A program made the position numbers and the translations under genes. A model generated the notes under the pieces. The model did not search any database. It saw nothing but the letters and a program-made list of their open reading frames with translations, and was not told the DNA's origin. Of a DNA stretch of 45,667 nucleotides, positions 25,463 through 34,075 are shown one piece after another (the stretch's first letter is position 1; each line of letters opens with the position of its first letter). The stretch is from Geothrix terrae. Lineage in GTDB: Bacteria; Acidobacteriota; Holophagae; Holophagales; Holophagaceae. Where the stretch lies: NCBI RefSeq assembly GCF_022808775.1, contig NZ_JAKZLA010000010.1, positions 1 through 45,667 on the forward strand, in the 5' to 3' direction.

Positions 25463-25747
25463 ATGGACGTCACCCGCGAGGATGTGCTGCGCTGCGCCGC
25501 CCTGGCCCACCTGAGCCTGCGGGAGGAGGAGATCGAGCCCATGCGGCTGGCCATGGCCCGCATGCTCACCCATGCGGCCAGCCTGGATGACCTTCCGCTG
25601 GATGACGTGGAACCGATGTTCCAGGCCCTGGCCCGCCCCCTGCCCCGCCGCGAGGACGAACCGTGGGACACCTTCACGCAGGCCCAGGCCCTGGCCAACG
25701 CACCCCAACAGGACCTGGGGCACTTCGTCGTCCCCAGGGTGCTGTGA
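25463..25747 (+). CDS. gatC: GatC, Asp-tRNA(Asn)/Glu-tRNA(Gln) amidotransferase subunit C
   Basis: 94 residues, the normal GatC size. GatC stabilises the GatAB amidotransferase that converts misacylated Glu-tRNA(Gln) or Asp-tRNA(Asn). The N-terminal helix VTREDVLRCAALAHLSLREE corresponds to the GatC core, and DDLPLDDVEPMFQAL matches the conserved D-V-x-P segment. The C terminus has the R-E-D-E-P and LGHFVVPRVL motifs. The ATG lies one base after the tsaD stop. gatA and gatB are not in the window, so the amidotransferase genes are split. Confidence 0.9.
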   Translation: MDVTREDVLRCAALAHLSLREEEIEPMRLAMARMLTHAASLDDLPLDDVEPMFQALARPLPRREDEPWDTFTQAQALANAPQQDLGHFVVPRVL

Positions 25748-25753
25748 CCAACA

Positions 25754-25783
25754 GGGAAGCGGCCCCTGCTGGAGCCGCTTCCC
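25754..25783. terminator. 10-bp hairpin after gatC
   Basis: GGGAAGCGGC (25754-25763) and GCCGCTTCCC (25774-25783) pair perfectly, six bases after the gatC stop and before the convergent receptor gene. There is no T-run. GTGGGGCCCC follows directly; the same ten bases also occur, as reverse complement, near 45520. Confidence 0.55.
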
Positions 25784-25801
25784 GTGGGGCCCCTATCTGG
25801 A

Positions 25802-28519
25802 TCAGAAGCTGTAGCGGACGCCGAAACGGACCGAGCGCGGCGCCTGGAAGGTGGTGGGAGCCTTGAAGTAGGGGTTCGTCTGGCCCACGTCGAGGCCGCT
25901 GAAGTTGTACCGCTGGTCCACCGCCGTGGCGCTCTGGCTGTTGAGCACATTGGTGACGTCGAGCGAGAGCCGGACCTGCTGTTTGGCGACGACCTTGAAG
26001 GTGTAGCCCAGGTTCAGGTCCAGGCGGCTGGTGTCCGCGGTGCGCCCTTCGGAGCCCCGGGGCGTGAGGAAGAGCTCGTACCGGGTGTAGGGGAAGGGCT
26101 GCACCTGGTCCGCAAAGCCGAGGCGGTTGATCGGAGTCCCTGTGGCGTAGGTGAACGAGGCGCCGAGGCTGAGGCCGAAGTCCCACTCGTAGTAGCCGTT
26201 CGCCTTGACCTGATGGGTGCGGTCGCCGCTGAGCCGCCCCTCGCTGTTGACCATGAAGGCGGGCTCGTCGAAGGCCGAGTTGATGTTCGGATCAAGCTGC
26301 CCGGTTCCGTCCGGTCCACCGACCCCCTGGTAGGCGCCTTCGTAGTTGCCGTCCAGCTTGCTCCAGAGGTACGAGGCCTGCCACGTGTAGTGGTCCGCGT
26401 ATTTCCTCTGCACACTGACTTCCACGCCCTTGTAGTCGCGGGTGGCCCGGGGGTACTGCTTGCCGGTCTGGCTGGTTCCGGGATTCATGATGAAGTAGTC
26501 GCCCAGGGGGCTGTTCACGTCGAGGGAATCCTCGATGGCCCGGCCCACGTAGCGCCGGATGTACTTGGCGCCGAGAACATAGTTGGAGGCCACGGTCGTC
26601 TCGGCCCCCAGGATGAGTTCATCCGAGTACTGACCCTTGAGATCGGGATCCACGGGCTCGATGTACGACCCGACGATGGAGCTGGTGCCCGCGGCGGGAT
26701 CCGGGACCAGGCTGGTGGGGCTGAAGTTGAAGATGGTGGGATTGCTCTCGTCGCTGAAGGAGCGGATGACGAGATCGAGGGGCACCTGCTCGTAGAAGCG
26801 CGACAGGCTCATGTACACCTTGTCCTGCCCCTTCCCGGCCCAGTCCCAGATGACGCCAAGGCGGGGGGCCCACTGGTCCTTCAGATCGATCTTGGTGGCC
26901 CCATGCTGGTCCTTGATCTTGGTGGTGTCGAGGCGGACGCCCAAGTTGAAGGTGAGGGCCGGGGTGGCGGACCACTTGTCCTGGACGAAGTAGCCCGCGC
27001 TCTCGTGCTTCGGAGAGGCGTTGAAGATGATGCTGGGGGCGTTGTTCACGTCCGCGCCGGCGATGGTCCAGTAGTAGTGGGAATAAGTGCCGTTGCCGTA
27101 GTCCGTGACCTGCTGGCCGCCCGAATACCCGCGGTGGATGGTGGCCTTATCGGTCTGGAGGTCGAACCCGCCCTTGAGCTCGTGCGGCCCGAGGTACCAG
27201 GTGAGTGAACCCGAGACGTTGGTGCGGGTGAAGTCCTTGTCGTCGTAGCGGCCAAACCCCCCGCTGTTCCGCTGGGTGGTGTTGTCCACGGTCTGGATGA
27301 GCGTGGCCCCGGCGCCCGTGGGCAGGACGGAATTCTTCTCCTCGTGCTGGCTGGCCTGGAGCTGCACGAACCAGGACTGGCCGGTCAGCTCATAGCGCAG
27401 GCTCAGGTCTGTGCCGCCGATCTTGTGCTCACCATCCCAGGTGGTGGAGGGTCCCTGAGGATCCTTCACGGCCCCCGTGACCTTCTCGGGATCGCCGAGG
27501 AGTGAGGCGATGAGGGTCTGGTTCTCGGCAAGTCGCCAGGTGAGCTTCAGCGCGTACAGGTCGCGGGTGGAATCCGTGGGGGCCTTCAGACCCAAGTCGG
27601 GGCCCGGCACCCGCACCTGGGATTCCTGCGAGTTGGTGCGCCGGTCATAGGCGGCGAAGAACCAGAGCTTGTCCTTGATGATCGGGCCGCCGACGTCGAA
27701 ACCGAATTCCGAGGTGCGGTTCTCCAGGAGGAGGGGCTTCTGGCGGAGGTTGGCATCGTCCGTGTGCCGGTTCCCGCTCTTGAAGGCCCGGCCCTCGGAA
27801 TAGGCGAACACGTCCCCCGAGAATTCGTTGCCACCCGACTTGGTGATGACGTTGATGATGCCGCCGGTGGCCTTGCCGTATTCCGCCTCGTACCCGCCGG
27901 TCTTGACCTGGAATTCCTGCACGAACTCCTGGGGGATCTTCTTGCCCTGGGTCCCGAACTCCACGTTGGTGGTATTGATGCCGTCCACCACGAAGTTGTT
28001 CTCGGCACCGGAGGAGCCATAGACCTTGAAGCCCGCGTTGTCCTGGGACACACCGGGCGCAAGGAGTGCGACATTGGCGAAATCGCGGGTGGTAGGCAGC
28101 TTCAGGATGGCCTCGCTGGTGTAGTTGCTGCCGGCGGTGGTGGCCTTCAGGTCCACGGTTGCATTGGCGTCCGTCACTTCCACGGTCGCCGTCGCGATGG
28201 ATTTCAGAGTCAGATCGACCGTGGCGGTGCGGTCCAGGCCGACCTGGATTTGCGCCTTCGCGGCGTTCAGGCCCTCCTTGGTGGCGGTGATGGTGCAGAG
28301 CCCAGGCGGAAGCAGGCCGATGCGATAGGTGCCGGACTCATCCGTGGTGGTGGAGCGGCCACCCTGGATCCCCGCCCCGCTGACGGACACGGTGGCGCCG
28401 ACGACTGGACGTCCCTTCGGATCCACCACGCGCCCCTGCAGGGACCCCGTGGTTTGGGCCGAGAGGATGGCTCCGGAGGCTAGAAGCAGGGTCAGATAGC
28501 GCATGCGACGGCTGGCCAT
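25802..28519 (-). CDS. TonB-dependent receptor with carboxypeptidase-regulatory-like domain (Oar-like)
   Basis: 905 residues from ATG 28519, which has GGAG eight bases upstream. A signal peptide ends near LSAQ. Residues about 27-110 are a carboxypeptidase-regulatory-like beta-sandwich (GSLQGRVVDPKGRPVVGATV, DESGTYRIGLLPPG). The plug follows at about 120-240 (LPTTRDFANVALLAPGVSQ, NNFVVDGINTTNVEFG, GGIINVITKSGGNEF), then a 22-strand-type barrel ending in the beta-signal FGVRYSF with terminal phenylalanine. Such receptors take up large or scarce substrates across the outer membrane using TonB energy and are strongly expanded in acidobacteria. No SusD partner or transporter is adjacent, so the substrate is unknown. 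Confidence 0.93.
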   Translation of the reverse strand: MASRRMRYLTLLLASGAILSAQTTGSLQGRVVDPKGRPVVGATVSVSGAGIQGGRSTTTDESGTYRIGLLPPGLCTITATKEGLNAAKAQIQVGLDRTATVDLTLKSIATATVEVTDANATVDLKATTAGSNYTSEAILKLPTTRDFANVALLAPGVSQDNAGFKVYGSSGAENNFVVDGINTTNVEFGTQGKKIPQEFVQEFQVKTGGYEAEYGKATGGIINVITKSGGNEFSGDVFAYSEGRAFKSGNRHTDDANLRQKPLLLENRTSEFGFDVGGPIIKDKLWFFAAYDRRTNSQESQVRVPGPDLGLKAPTDSTRDLYALKLTWRLAENQTLIASLLGDPEKVTGAVKDPQGPSTTWDGEHKIGGTDLSLRYELTGQSWFVQLQASQHEEKNSVLPTGAGATLIQTVDNTTQRNSGGFGRYDDKDFTRTNVSGSLTWYLGPHELKGGFDLQTDKATIHRGYSGGQQVTDYGNGTYSHYYWTIAGADVNNAPSIIFNASPKHESAGYFVQDKWSATPALTFNLGVRLDTTKIKDQHGATKIDLKDQWAPRLGVIWDWAGKGQDKVYMSLSRFYEQVPLDLVIRSFSDESNPTIFNFSPTSLVPDPAAGTSSIVGSYIEPVDPDLKGQYSDELILGAETTVASNYVLGAKYIRRYVGRAIEDSLDVNSPLGDYFIMNPGTSQTGKQYPRATRDYKGVEVSVQRKYADHYTWQASYLWSKLDGNYEGAYQGVGGPDGTGQLDPNINSAFDEPAFMVNSEGRLSGDRTHQVKANGYYEWDFGLSLGASFTYATGTPINRLGFADQVQPFPYTRYELFLTPRGSEGRTADTSRLDLNLGYTFKVVAKQQVRLSLDVTNVLNSQSATAVDQRYNFSGLDVGQTNPYFKAPTTFQAPRSVRFGVRYSF

Positions 28520-28584
28520 GGCCGCTCCAAAAGGAATGGCCACCATCGGATGGCCAGGTTCAAAAGAGAAGTGGCTTCATCATG

Positions 28585-28598
28585 GACATTTGAATGTC
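28585..28598. promoter_or_regulatory. Palindrome upstream of the TonB receptor
   Basis: GACATTTGAATGTC has perfect 6-bp arms around TG, 66 bases before the receptor start in an AT-rich 218-base gap. It may be a binding site for a dimeric regulator. A second, looser pair (ACAAA and TTTGT) lies near 28635-28655. No regulator gene is adjacent. Confidence 0.3.
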
Positions 28599-28737
28599 TA
28601 CATCAAGTAAAATTTCCAGGCCGTCTATTAATGATACAAAGATCATCATTTGTGTCGGCACGGGTATCTAGCTGAACCAAGACAAGATCAGCCGACCCGA
28701 CCGCTCGGATTCCTGTATCGGATCATCGAGTTCCGTC

Positions 28738-29325
28738 TTACCAGTCCCCGCCAGAGTCGCCGCCGGAATCCCCGCCGCCCCAGTCGCTTCCGCCACCGGA
28801 ATCGCCCCAATCGCCGCCGCTGGACTCGCCCCAGTCGCTGGAGCCGCCGCCGGAAGCGCCGCCGCCCCCCCAGCCGTCATCGCCGCTCTGCCCGTCGTGG
28901 TGGTGATTTCCGCCACCCATCATGCTCCCGATCATCATGCCGGTGAGCAGGCCGCCCATGCCGCCGCCCGGCTGGCCATAGCCGCCCTGCTGCATGGGAG
29001 CCGCTCCCTGCAGGGGCGCATCCAGACCCAGGCGCCGTCGCGCGGAGGGCGGCAGCTCCTCGTCCTTGAGGGTCTGCACGCCGGCCAGGGCGCCGCAGTA
29101 GCCGCAGGTCCACTTCACGGCCCGGAGACCATCCCATTCCTGGACCATCTTGTCGCCCGTGGCGCCGCAGGCGGGGCACTTGGGATAAGGGCATGGAAAG
29201 GTGTGGGGTTCCAGCGGCGCGGTCGGGAGGGCGCGGCGGGAGGCGCCAAGCTGCTCGGGACGGTCCTTCTTCCCGCGGAGGACGAAGAAGAGCACGATGC
29301 CGATGATGAGGATGATCCAGAACAT
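28738..29325 (-). CDS. Membrane-anchored zinc-ribbon protein with Gly/Trp/Asp-rich tail
   Basis: 195 residues. An N-terminal transmembrane helix (MFWIILIIGIVLFFVL) is followed by a basic segment and a zinc ribbon with cysteine pairs in KCPACGATG and WTCGYCG. Next comes a GGGMGGLLTGMMIGSMMGGG stretch with an HHHD cluster, and finally about 60 residues built almost only of G, S, D and W, with WGDSGGG-type units. Similar Gly-rich tails occur in TPM-domain/YgcG-type membrane proteins, but no TPM domain is present. The role is unknown. It lies upstream of the TonB receptor on the same strand, 218 bases away, and diverges from anmK. Confidence 0.78.
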   Translation of the reverse strand: MFWIILIIGIVLFFVLRGKKDRPEQLGASRRALPTAPLEPHTFPCPYPKCPACGATGDKMVQEWDGLRAVKWTCGYCGALAGVQTLKDEELPPSARRRLGLDAPLQGAAPMQQGGYGQPGGGMGGLLTGMMIGSMMGGGNHHHDGQSGDDGWGGGGASGGGSSDWGESSGGDWGDSGGGSDWGGGDSGGDSGGDW

Positions 29326-29382
29326 GGGAACCCCTGGGGAACCTCAAGGGTACCCCGAAACCCCAAGGCGGTACTTGCTGGC

Positions 29383-30516
29383 ATGATCAGCACCATGCGT
29401 TCCCGCATCCCGCTCCCGGAGGACCGCCCCTGGCGCGTGCTGGGCCTCATGTCCGGCACCAGCGCCGACGGCGTGGATGTGGTGGCGGTGGAAGTGGACC
29501 CCGGGGGCTTCGAAGCCGGGCGGCCCTTCCTGGCGCTGCTGGGCCATCATCCGGCGCCCTATCCCGAGGCCATGAAGGAGGCGGTCCTCGCGGCCGCGTC
29601 GAACCGGCTGGCCCCCGCGGAACTTTGCATCCTCCAGCGGCGCCTGGGGGACCACCACGCCCGCGCCGCGGCGGAGCTCTGCGCGACCCTGGGCCTGGAG
29701 CCCGACCTGGCTTCGCTCCACGGCCAGACCGTCCAGCACCGGCCTGCGGAGGGCGCCACCCTCCAGCTGGCGGACCCCTACGTGCTGGTCGAGGCCCTGG
29801 GTTGCCCTGTGGTGTGGGACCTTCGCCGCCGCGACATGGCCCTGGGCGGCCAGGGCGCTCCGCTGGTGCCCCTGCCCGAGCGCTGGCTGCGGGGCCCGGA
29901 ACCCTGGCTGGCCCTGAACCTGGGCGGCATCGCGAACCTGGCCTACTGGGACGGCCATCGGCTCCGCGCCTGGGACACGGGTCCGGGCATGTCACTCCTG
30001 GACCTCGCCGCCCGCCGCTGGCTCGGCCTGGCCTTCGACCCCGGAGGCGCCTCGGCCACCGGAGAGGCGCATCCCGACCTGCTGGAACGATGGCTGTCCC
30101 ATCCGCACTTCCAAGGGGCGCCTCCCAAATCCACCGGTCGGGAAGTCTTCGGCGAGGCCTGGCTCGAGGCGGAGGCCGGAGGACTGGAGGGACTTCCTCT
30201 CGAGGATCGCCTGGCCACCCTCGCGGCGTTCAGCGCCGAGGCCGTGGCGCGGGAGGCGGCGCGTCTCAAACCCCTGGCGGCCGGTGCCCGCGGCCTGGTG
30301 AGCGGTGGCGGGGCCCTGCACGGTCGCCTGCGCGCGGAGCTGGCCTCCCGCCTGCCGCTGCCCCTCGAAGATGACGCGGCCTTCCCCCCGGGCGCCCGGG
30401 AGGCCGCGAGCTGGGCCCTGCTCGGCGCGGCCAGCGCCCTGGGCCTGCCCGGGAACCTGCCGGAGGTGACCGGCGCCGCGCGGCCCGTGGTGCTCGGAAG
30501 CTGGGTCTGGCCGTGA
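29383..30516 (+). CDS. anmK: Anhydro-N-acetylmuramic acid kinase
   Basis: Phosphorylates and opens 1,6-anhydro-MurNAc released by lytic transglycosylases, feeding cell-wall sugar back to metabolism. The ASKHA-fold signatures are VLGLMSGTSADGVDVVAVEV, LHGQTVQHRP, LADPYVLVEALGCPVVWDLR, LNLGGIANL, DTGPGMSLLD and LVSGGGALHG. With ATG 29383 it has 377 residues; ATG 29395 (373 residues) is equally possible and neither has a strong Shine-Dalgarno sequence. TACTTG ends five bases before 29383. The stop overlaps the GTG of the transglutaminase gene by four bases. Confidence 0.94.
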   Translation: MISTMRSRIPLPEDRPWRVLGLMSGTSADGVDVVAVEVDPGGFEAGRPFLALLGHHPAPYPEAMKEAVLAAASNRLAPAELCILQRRLGDHHARAAAELCATLGLEPDLASLHGQTVQHRPAEGATLQLADPYVLVEALGCPVVWDLRRRDMALGGQGAPLVPLPERWLRGPEPWLALNLGGIANLAYWDGHRLRAWDTGPGMSLLDLAARRWLGLAFDPGGASATGEAHPDLLERWLSHPHFQGAPPKSTGREVFGEAWLEAEAGGLEGLPLEDRLATLAAFSAEAVAREAARLKPLAAGARGLVSGGGALHGRLRAELASRLPLPLEDDAAFPPGAREAASWALLGAASALGLPGNLPEVTGAARPVVLGSWVWP

Positions 30517-32504
30517 GGCTCGCCCGCTGGATCGACCACCTGCCTCTCTGGGTGGCCTTCGGCGCGGCCGTGTCCACGGACATCTACGAGCCCGGCGAAC
30601 TGGCAGTCATGGCCCTTCCCCTGGTGGCGGCGGCCGTGGTGGAGGCCCTGCGCTGGGATCTGGGCCGGCACCACCGCTGGCTGGAGGCTGGCGCCCTGGT
30701 CTTCTTCCTGGCCGATCTCGCCCGGGGCCGGGGCATCTTCCCGGTGGCCATCCACACCCTGTTCGTGCTGGCGGGCATGAGGCTGGTCCTGCCCAGGGCC
30801 TTGCCGCAACGCCGCCAGCTGGTGCTCATGGGCTTCCTGCTCTTCCTCACCACGGCCGTCAGCACCACGGATCTGGTGTTCCTGGCCTGGGCCCTGCTTT
30901 GGCTTGGATCCGCCGCGGCGGCGCTGCTCCAGCAGAGCTGGGAAGGCTCCGCCAGCCTGCGCCGCGGTGTGCTTTCCCCGCCGCCCTATGCCCGCATCCC
31001 CGGCTGGATCGGCGCCACCCTGCTGATCGGCGCCACCTTCTTCCTCATCCTACCCCGCCTCCAGGCCGGGTTCCGCCCCGCGGCGTTCATGGGAACCGCG
31101 TCAGCCGCGGGCCGGGCGGGTTTCGGGGACCAGGTGGACCTGGCCGGCGGTGGCCCCATCGAACCCAATCCCGAGGTGGTCCTGCGCATCGCTCCGCCTT
31201 CGGGCACGGACCCGGCGACCGTGCCGGGATTGGATCTGTTGCGCGGCCTGGCGCTGGAGACGGTCCAGGGCCCGCGCTGGAGCGTCTGGGACCAGACACC
31301 CGCCGGTGGGAGGGGCCCGCAGGGTGGAGCCGGCGCCGGACGGGCGGAGTTCCTGTTCTATCCCAGCGCCCAGGGCATCCTCACCCTGCCCTACGGAACC
31401 ACGGGTCTGGCTCCCGACATGCCCCTGCGCCGCGGCGGAGGGGGCAGCATCCGCTGGCGGTTCCCCCGGACCAGCCCCATGCCCCTGGAGGTGACCTGGA
31501 TCCCTGGGGACGCCGGTCCGGCGGAGGCCGCGCTGTCCTCCCGGCGGCTTGAGCACCTGCTTGAGCTGGGGCCCGAACATGAGGCCGCCCGGCGCTGGAG
31601 CCTGCGCCTGGCGCCGGGCATCCTGCCCACACCGGAGCTGGCCCGGACCCTGGAGCGGTCCCTGCGCGGATTCCGCTATACGCTCGACAACCCCTCCGGC
31701 CGGGCCGCGAATCCTCTGGAGGATTTCCTGGACCGCACCCAGGCCGGCCACTGCGAGTACTTCGCCTCGGCCATGGCCCTGATGCTGCGGGCCCGGGGCG
31801 TGCCCGCCCGGGTGGTGAACGGCTTCCGCCTGGGCCCCTGGATTCCCGAGGGCGGCTACTTCCGCGTGAGCCAGGACCAGGCCCACAGCTGGGTGGAGTA
31901 CTGGGATCAGGGCCGCTGGCAGGTGGCGGATCCCACACCGGCCGCCGCGGGCCTGGATCCCCGGGAAAGCCAGCCCAGCCTTGGCTTTCTCTCGCGCTGG
32001 CTCGACACGCTGCGCTACGAGTGGGACCGCCATGTGGTGCGCTTCTCGGACCAGGACCAGGTGGCAGGCCTCTCCTGGATCCAGGCGCGGATCCAGGGGT
32101 GGGAGTGGCGCTGGAAGGCGCCGTCCGCCCGCCTGTCCTGGGGCCTCGCCCTGGCGGCCGCCGCCTGGATCGCCTGGCGGACACGACGGTTCTGGCGGCC
32201 CACGCCAGCGGGCCCGGGGGCCGTCCGGGCCCTGCGCCCCCTGCTGGCCCGGACCCGGCGCGTGGCCGCCCCCCTGGCCGGCGAGACGGCTAGGGCGTGG
32301 CTGCTGCGGCTCGCCACCCTGCGGCCCGAGCGCGCCGGCACCCTGCTGGAGCTCGCGGGCCGGGTGGACGCCGAGGTCTACGGCGGCCGGAACGGCGCGG
32401 CCTCCGCCATGGCGAAGGCGGAGGCCGCAGCCTGGCGGGGCTGGAAGGCTAGTGTTCCTCCAGGGGGGACCGCCCGGTCGCACTCAACCTCGGGGAACCA
32501 TTGA
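30513..32504 (+). CDS. TgpA-like membrane transglutaminase (DUF3488 + transglutaminase core)
   Basis: 663 residues with a GTG start overlapping the anmK stop (GTGA). About six N-terminal transmembrane helices (residues 10-190) form the DUF3488 part. A periplasmic region leads to a transglutaminase-like core with the full triad: cysteine in AGHCEYFASAMALMLRARG, histidine in QAHSWVEYW and aspartate in WQVADPTP. One more transmembrane helix (LSWGLALAAAAWIAWR) and a cytoplasmic C-terminal domain (DUF4129-like position) follow. TgpA of Pseudomonas has this layout and is essential there; its substrate is unsettled. Coupling to anmK suggests a cell-envelope role. The last roughly 15 residues overlap an inverted repeat and may not be conserved. 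Confidence 0.9.
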   Translation: MRLARWIDHLPLWVAFGAAVSTDIYEPGELAVMALPLVAAAVVEALRWDLGRHHRWLEAGALVFFLADLARGRGIFPVAIHTLFVLAGMRLVLPRALPQRRQLVLMGFLLFLTTAVSTTDLVFLAWALLWLGSAAAALLQQSWEGSASLRRGVLSPPPYARIPGWIGATLLIGATFFLILPRLQAGFRPAAFMGTASAAGRAGFGDQVDLAGGGPIEPNPEVVLRIAPPSGTDPATVPGLDLLRGLALETVQGPRWSVWDQTPAGGRGPQGGAGAGRAEFLFYPSAQGILTLPYGTTGLAPDMPLRRGGGGSIRWRFPRTSPMPLEVTWIPGDAGPAEAALSSRRLEHLLELGPEHEAARRWSLRLAPGILPTPELARTLERSLRGFRYTLDNPSGRAANPLEDFLDRTQAGHCEYFASAMALMLRARGVPARVVNGFRLGPWIPEGGYFRVSQDQAHSWVEYWDQGRWQVADPTPAAAGLDPRESQPSLGFLSRWLDTLRYEWDRHVVRFSDQDQVAGLSWIQARIQGWEWRWKAPSARLSWGLALAAAAWIAWRTRRFWRPTPAGPGAVRALRPLLARTRRVAAPLAGETARAWLLRLATLRPERAGTLLELAGRVDAEVYGGRNGAASAMAKAEAAAWRGWKASVPPGGTARSHSTSGNH

Positions 32505-32547
32505 CGCTGAGTCGGCGAGCGGCCTCTGCGCCCCCCCTGGAACCCCC

Positions 32548-32580
32548 GCATCGAACGCGGGCAGAGCCCGCGTTCGATGC
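32548..32580. terminator. 15-bp perfect hairpin between convergent genes
   Basis: GCATCGAACGCGGGC (32548-32562) pairs perfectly with 32566-32580 around an AGA loop, 24 bases before the slipin stop on the other strand. There is no T-run. Position between convergent genes favours a bidirectional terminator. Confidence 0.6.
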
Positions 32581-32603
32581 CGTTCTCGTGGATGGTCAGG
32601 TCC

Positions 32604-33374
32604 TTACTTCGTGAACTTCTCGAAGGCCTTCATGAACTCCATGGGCAGCGGGAAGACGATGGTGCTGTTCTTCTCCGTGGCGATCTCCGCCAGGGTCTGC
32701 AGGTAGCGCATCTGGATAGCCGTGGGGTTCTCGCTGATCTTGTTGGCGGCCTCCAGCAGCTGCTGACTGGCCATCAGCTCGCCTTCCGCGGCGATGATCT
32801 TCGCCCGCTTCTCGCGCTCCGCCTCGGCCTGCTTGCCCATGGCCCGCTGGATCTGCTCGGGCAGGTCCACGCTCTTCAGTTCCACGCTGGTGACCTCGAT
32901 GCCCCAGGGTTCGGTGGAGCGGTCGATGATCTCCCGCAGGCGCTGGCTCAGCTTCTCCCGGTCCGCCAGCAGTTCGTCCAGCGTGACCTCGCCCAGGATG
33001 CTGCGCAGCGTGGTCTGGGCCATCTGGCTGGTGGCGTAGTAGTAGTTCTCCACACCCACGATGGCCGCCTTGGGATCCAGCACCTTGAAGTAGACGACGG
33101 CGCTCACCTTCAGGCTCACGTTGTCACGGGTGATGATGTCCTGGCTGGGGACGTCCATCACGACGGTGCGCAGGCTCACGGTCACGGCTGTCTGGAAGGG
33201 CCGCCACACGAAGCAGAGGCCGGGCCCCTTGGGTTTGTCCTCCACCTTGCCGAGGGTGAAGACCACCAGCCGCTCGTACTCGTTCACCACCTTGAGGCAG
33301 GCGAAGAAGTAGATCAGCAGGACGAGCGCGATCGGGCCGAAACAGCCGAACGAGGTGGCGAACAGATCTGGCAT
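32604..33374 (-). CDS. Slipin/stomatin-like SPFH (band 7) protein
   Basis: 256 residues. One N-terminal membrane helix (about residues 12-30, IALVLLIYFFACLKVV) is followed by an SPFH domain with YERLVVFTLGKVEDKPKGPG, the TVVMDVPSQDIITRDNVSL block and LRSILGEVTLDELL. A coiled-coil (REKLSQRLREIID through EAEREKRAKIIAAEGE) ends in the conserved AIQMRYLQTLAEIATEKNST segment, which marks the bacterial slipin group. These form ring-like oligomers that organise membrane microdomains and proteases. The usual NfeD partner is not adjacent. ATG 33374 has GGAGG upstream. It diverges from a small barrel protein gene. Confidence 0.93.
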   Translation of the reverse strand: MPDLFATSFGCFGPIALVLLIYFFACLKVVNEYERLVVFTLGKVEDKPKGPGLCFVWRPFQTAVTVSLRTVVMDVPSQDIITRDNVSLKVSAVVYFKVLDPKAAIVGVENYYYATSQMAQTTLRSILGEVTLDELLADREKLSQRLREIIDRSTEPWGIEVTSVELKSVDLPEQIQRAMGKQAEAEREKRAKIIAAEGELMASQQLLEAANKISENPTAIQMRYLQTLAEIATEKNSTIVFPLPMEFMKAFEKFTK

Positions 33375-33474
33375 CAGTGGCCTCCGGAGGGATGCCCATC
33401 ATGCCACCAGAGAAAGCCGGGAAAGACAACCCGCTTCTCAGCTATCCTTTGGGCGGTTTCTTCCAGGAGGGCAT

Positions 33475-34074
33475 ATGAACGCGAAGATCCTGGCACTTCT
33501 GTTTGCGGCTGGAACCGGCCTGACAGCGCAGTCCACCACCCTGAACGGGGGCCTTCAGGCGGGCCTCGGCTTCCCCGTCGGCGACTTCGCCGACAAAAAG
33601 GAGGGGGGCTACTACCTCGGGGCCAACGAGGGCCTCGGTGTCCACTTCGGGGGGCACATCGACTTCAACTTCACCCAGCACCATCAGATGCGCCTGGTCC
33701 TCAACGCGAACGGGTTCGCGAGCAAGGAGCAGACGATCTTCGGGAGCACGCAGCAGAACCGGTTCGGCGTGGCCCAGTTCGGAGCGGACTACGTCTTCAA
33801 CGCCACCTCGCCGTCCCTGGGAGGCTACTTCCTCGTGGGCCTGAACGTGAACAAGGTGAAGGCCACCTACGAGCTCGCGGGCTTCCCGGACGTGGAGGCG
33901 AACCAATCCGGCCGCATCGGCGTCCGCATCGGCGGGGGCTACACCTTCTCGCGCGTCTTCAGCCTCGAGGGCCATCTCAACAGCGTGTCGGTGGAGAAGA
34001 ACGGCGCCGACGGCCTGGGCATGGACTCGATCAGCTGGCTCGCCGTGAGCGCCGTCTTCCGGTTCGGCCGATAG
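33475..34074 (+). CDS. Small outer-membrane beta-barrel protein
   Basis: 199 residues from ATG 33475 with a strong AGGAGG. The signal peptide ends near GLTAQ. The mature protein alternates amphipathic strands and turns (GGLQAGLGFPVGDFADKKEG, HHQMRLVLNANGF, NRFGVAQFGADYVFN, GYFLVGLNV, GRIGVRIGGGYTFSRVFSLEG), consistent with an 8-stranded barrel of the OmpA/OmpW-like opacity-protein class. It ends in AVFRFGR rather than a terminal aromatic residue. Substrate or role unknown. The stop is one base away from the convergent hydrolase stop; GTTCGG and CCGAAC (34062-34087) flank the junction as a weak hairpin. Confidence 0.78.
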   Translation: MNAKILALLFAAGTGLTAQSTTLNGGLQAGLGFPVGDFADKKEGGYYLGANEGLGVHFGGHIDFNFTQHHQMRLVLNANGFASKEQTIFGSTQQNRFGVAQFGADYVFNATSPSLGGYFLVGLNVNKVKATYELAGFPDVEANQSGRIGVRIGGGYTFSRVFSLEGHLNSVSVEKNGADGLGMDSISWLAVSAVFRFGR

Positions 34075-34075
34075 C

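Noticed and set aside
28547-28737. A riboswitch or small gene upstream of the TonB receptor
   Set aside because: The AT-rich gap has palindromes but no recognised riboswitch core and no frame with a start signal.
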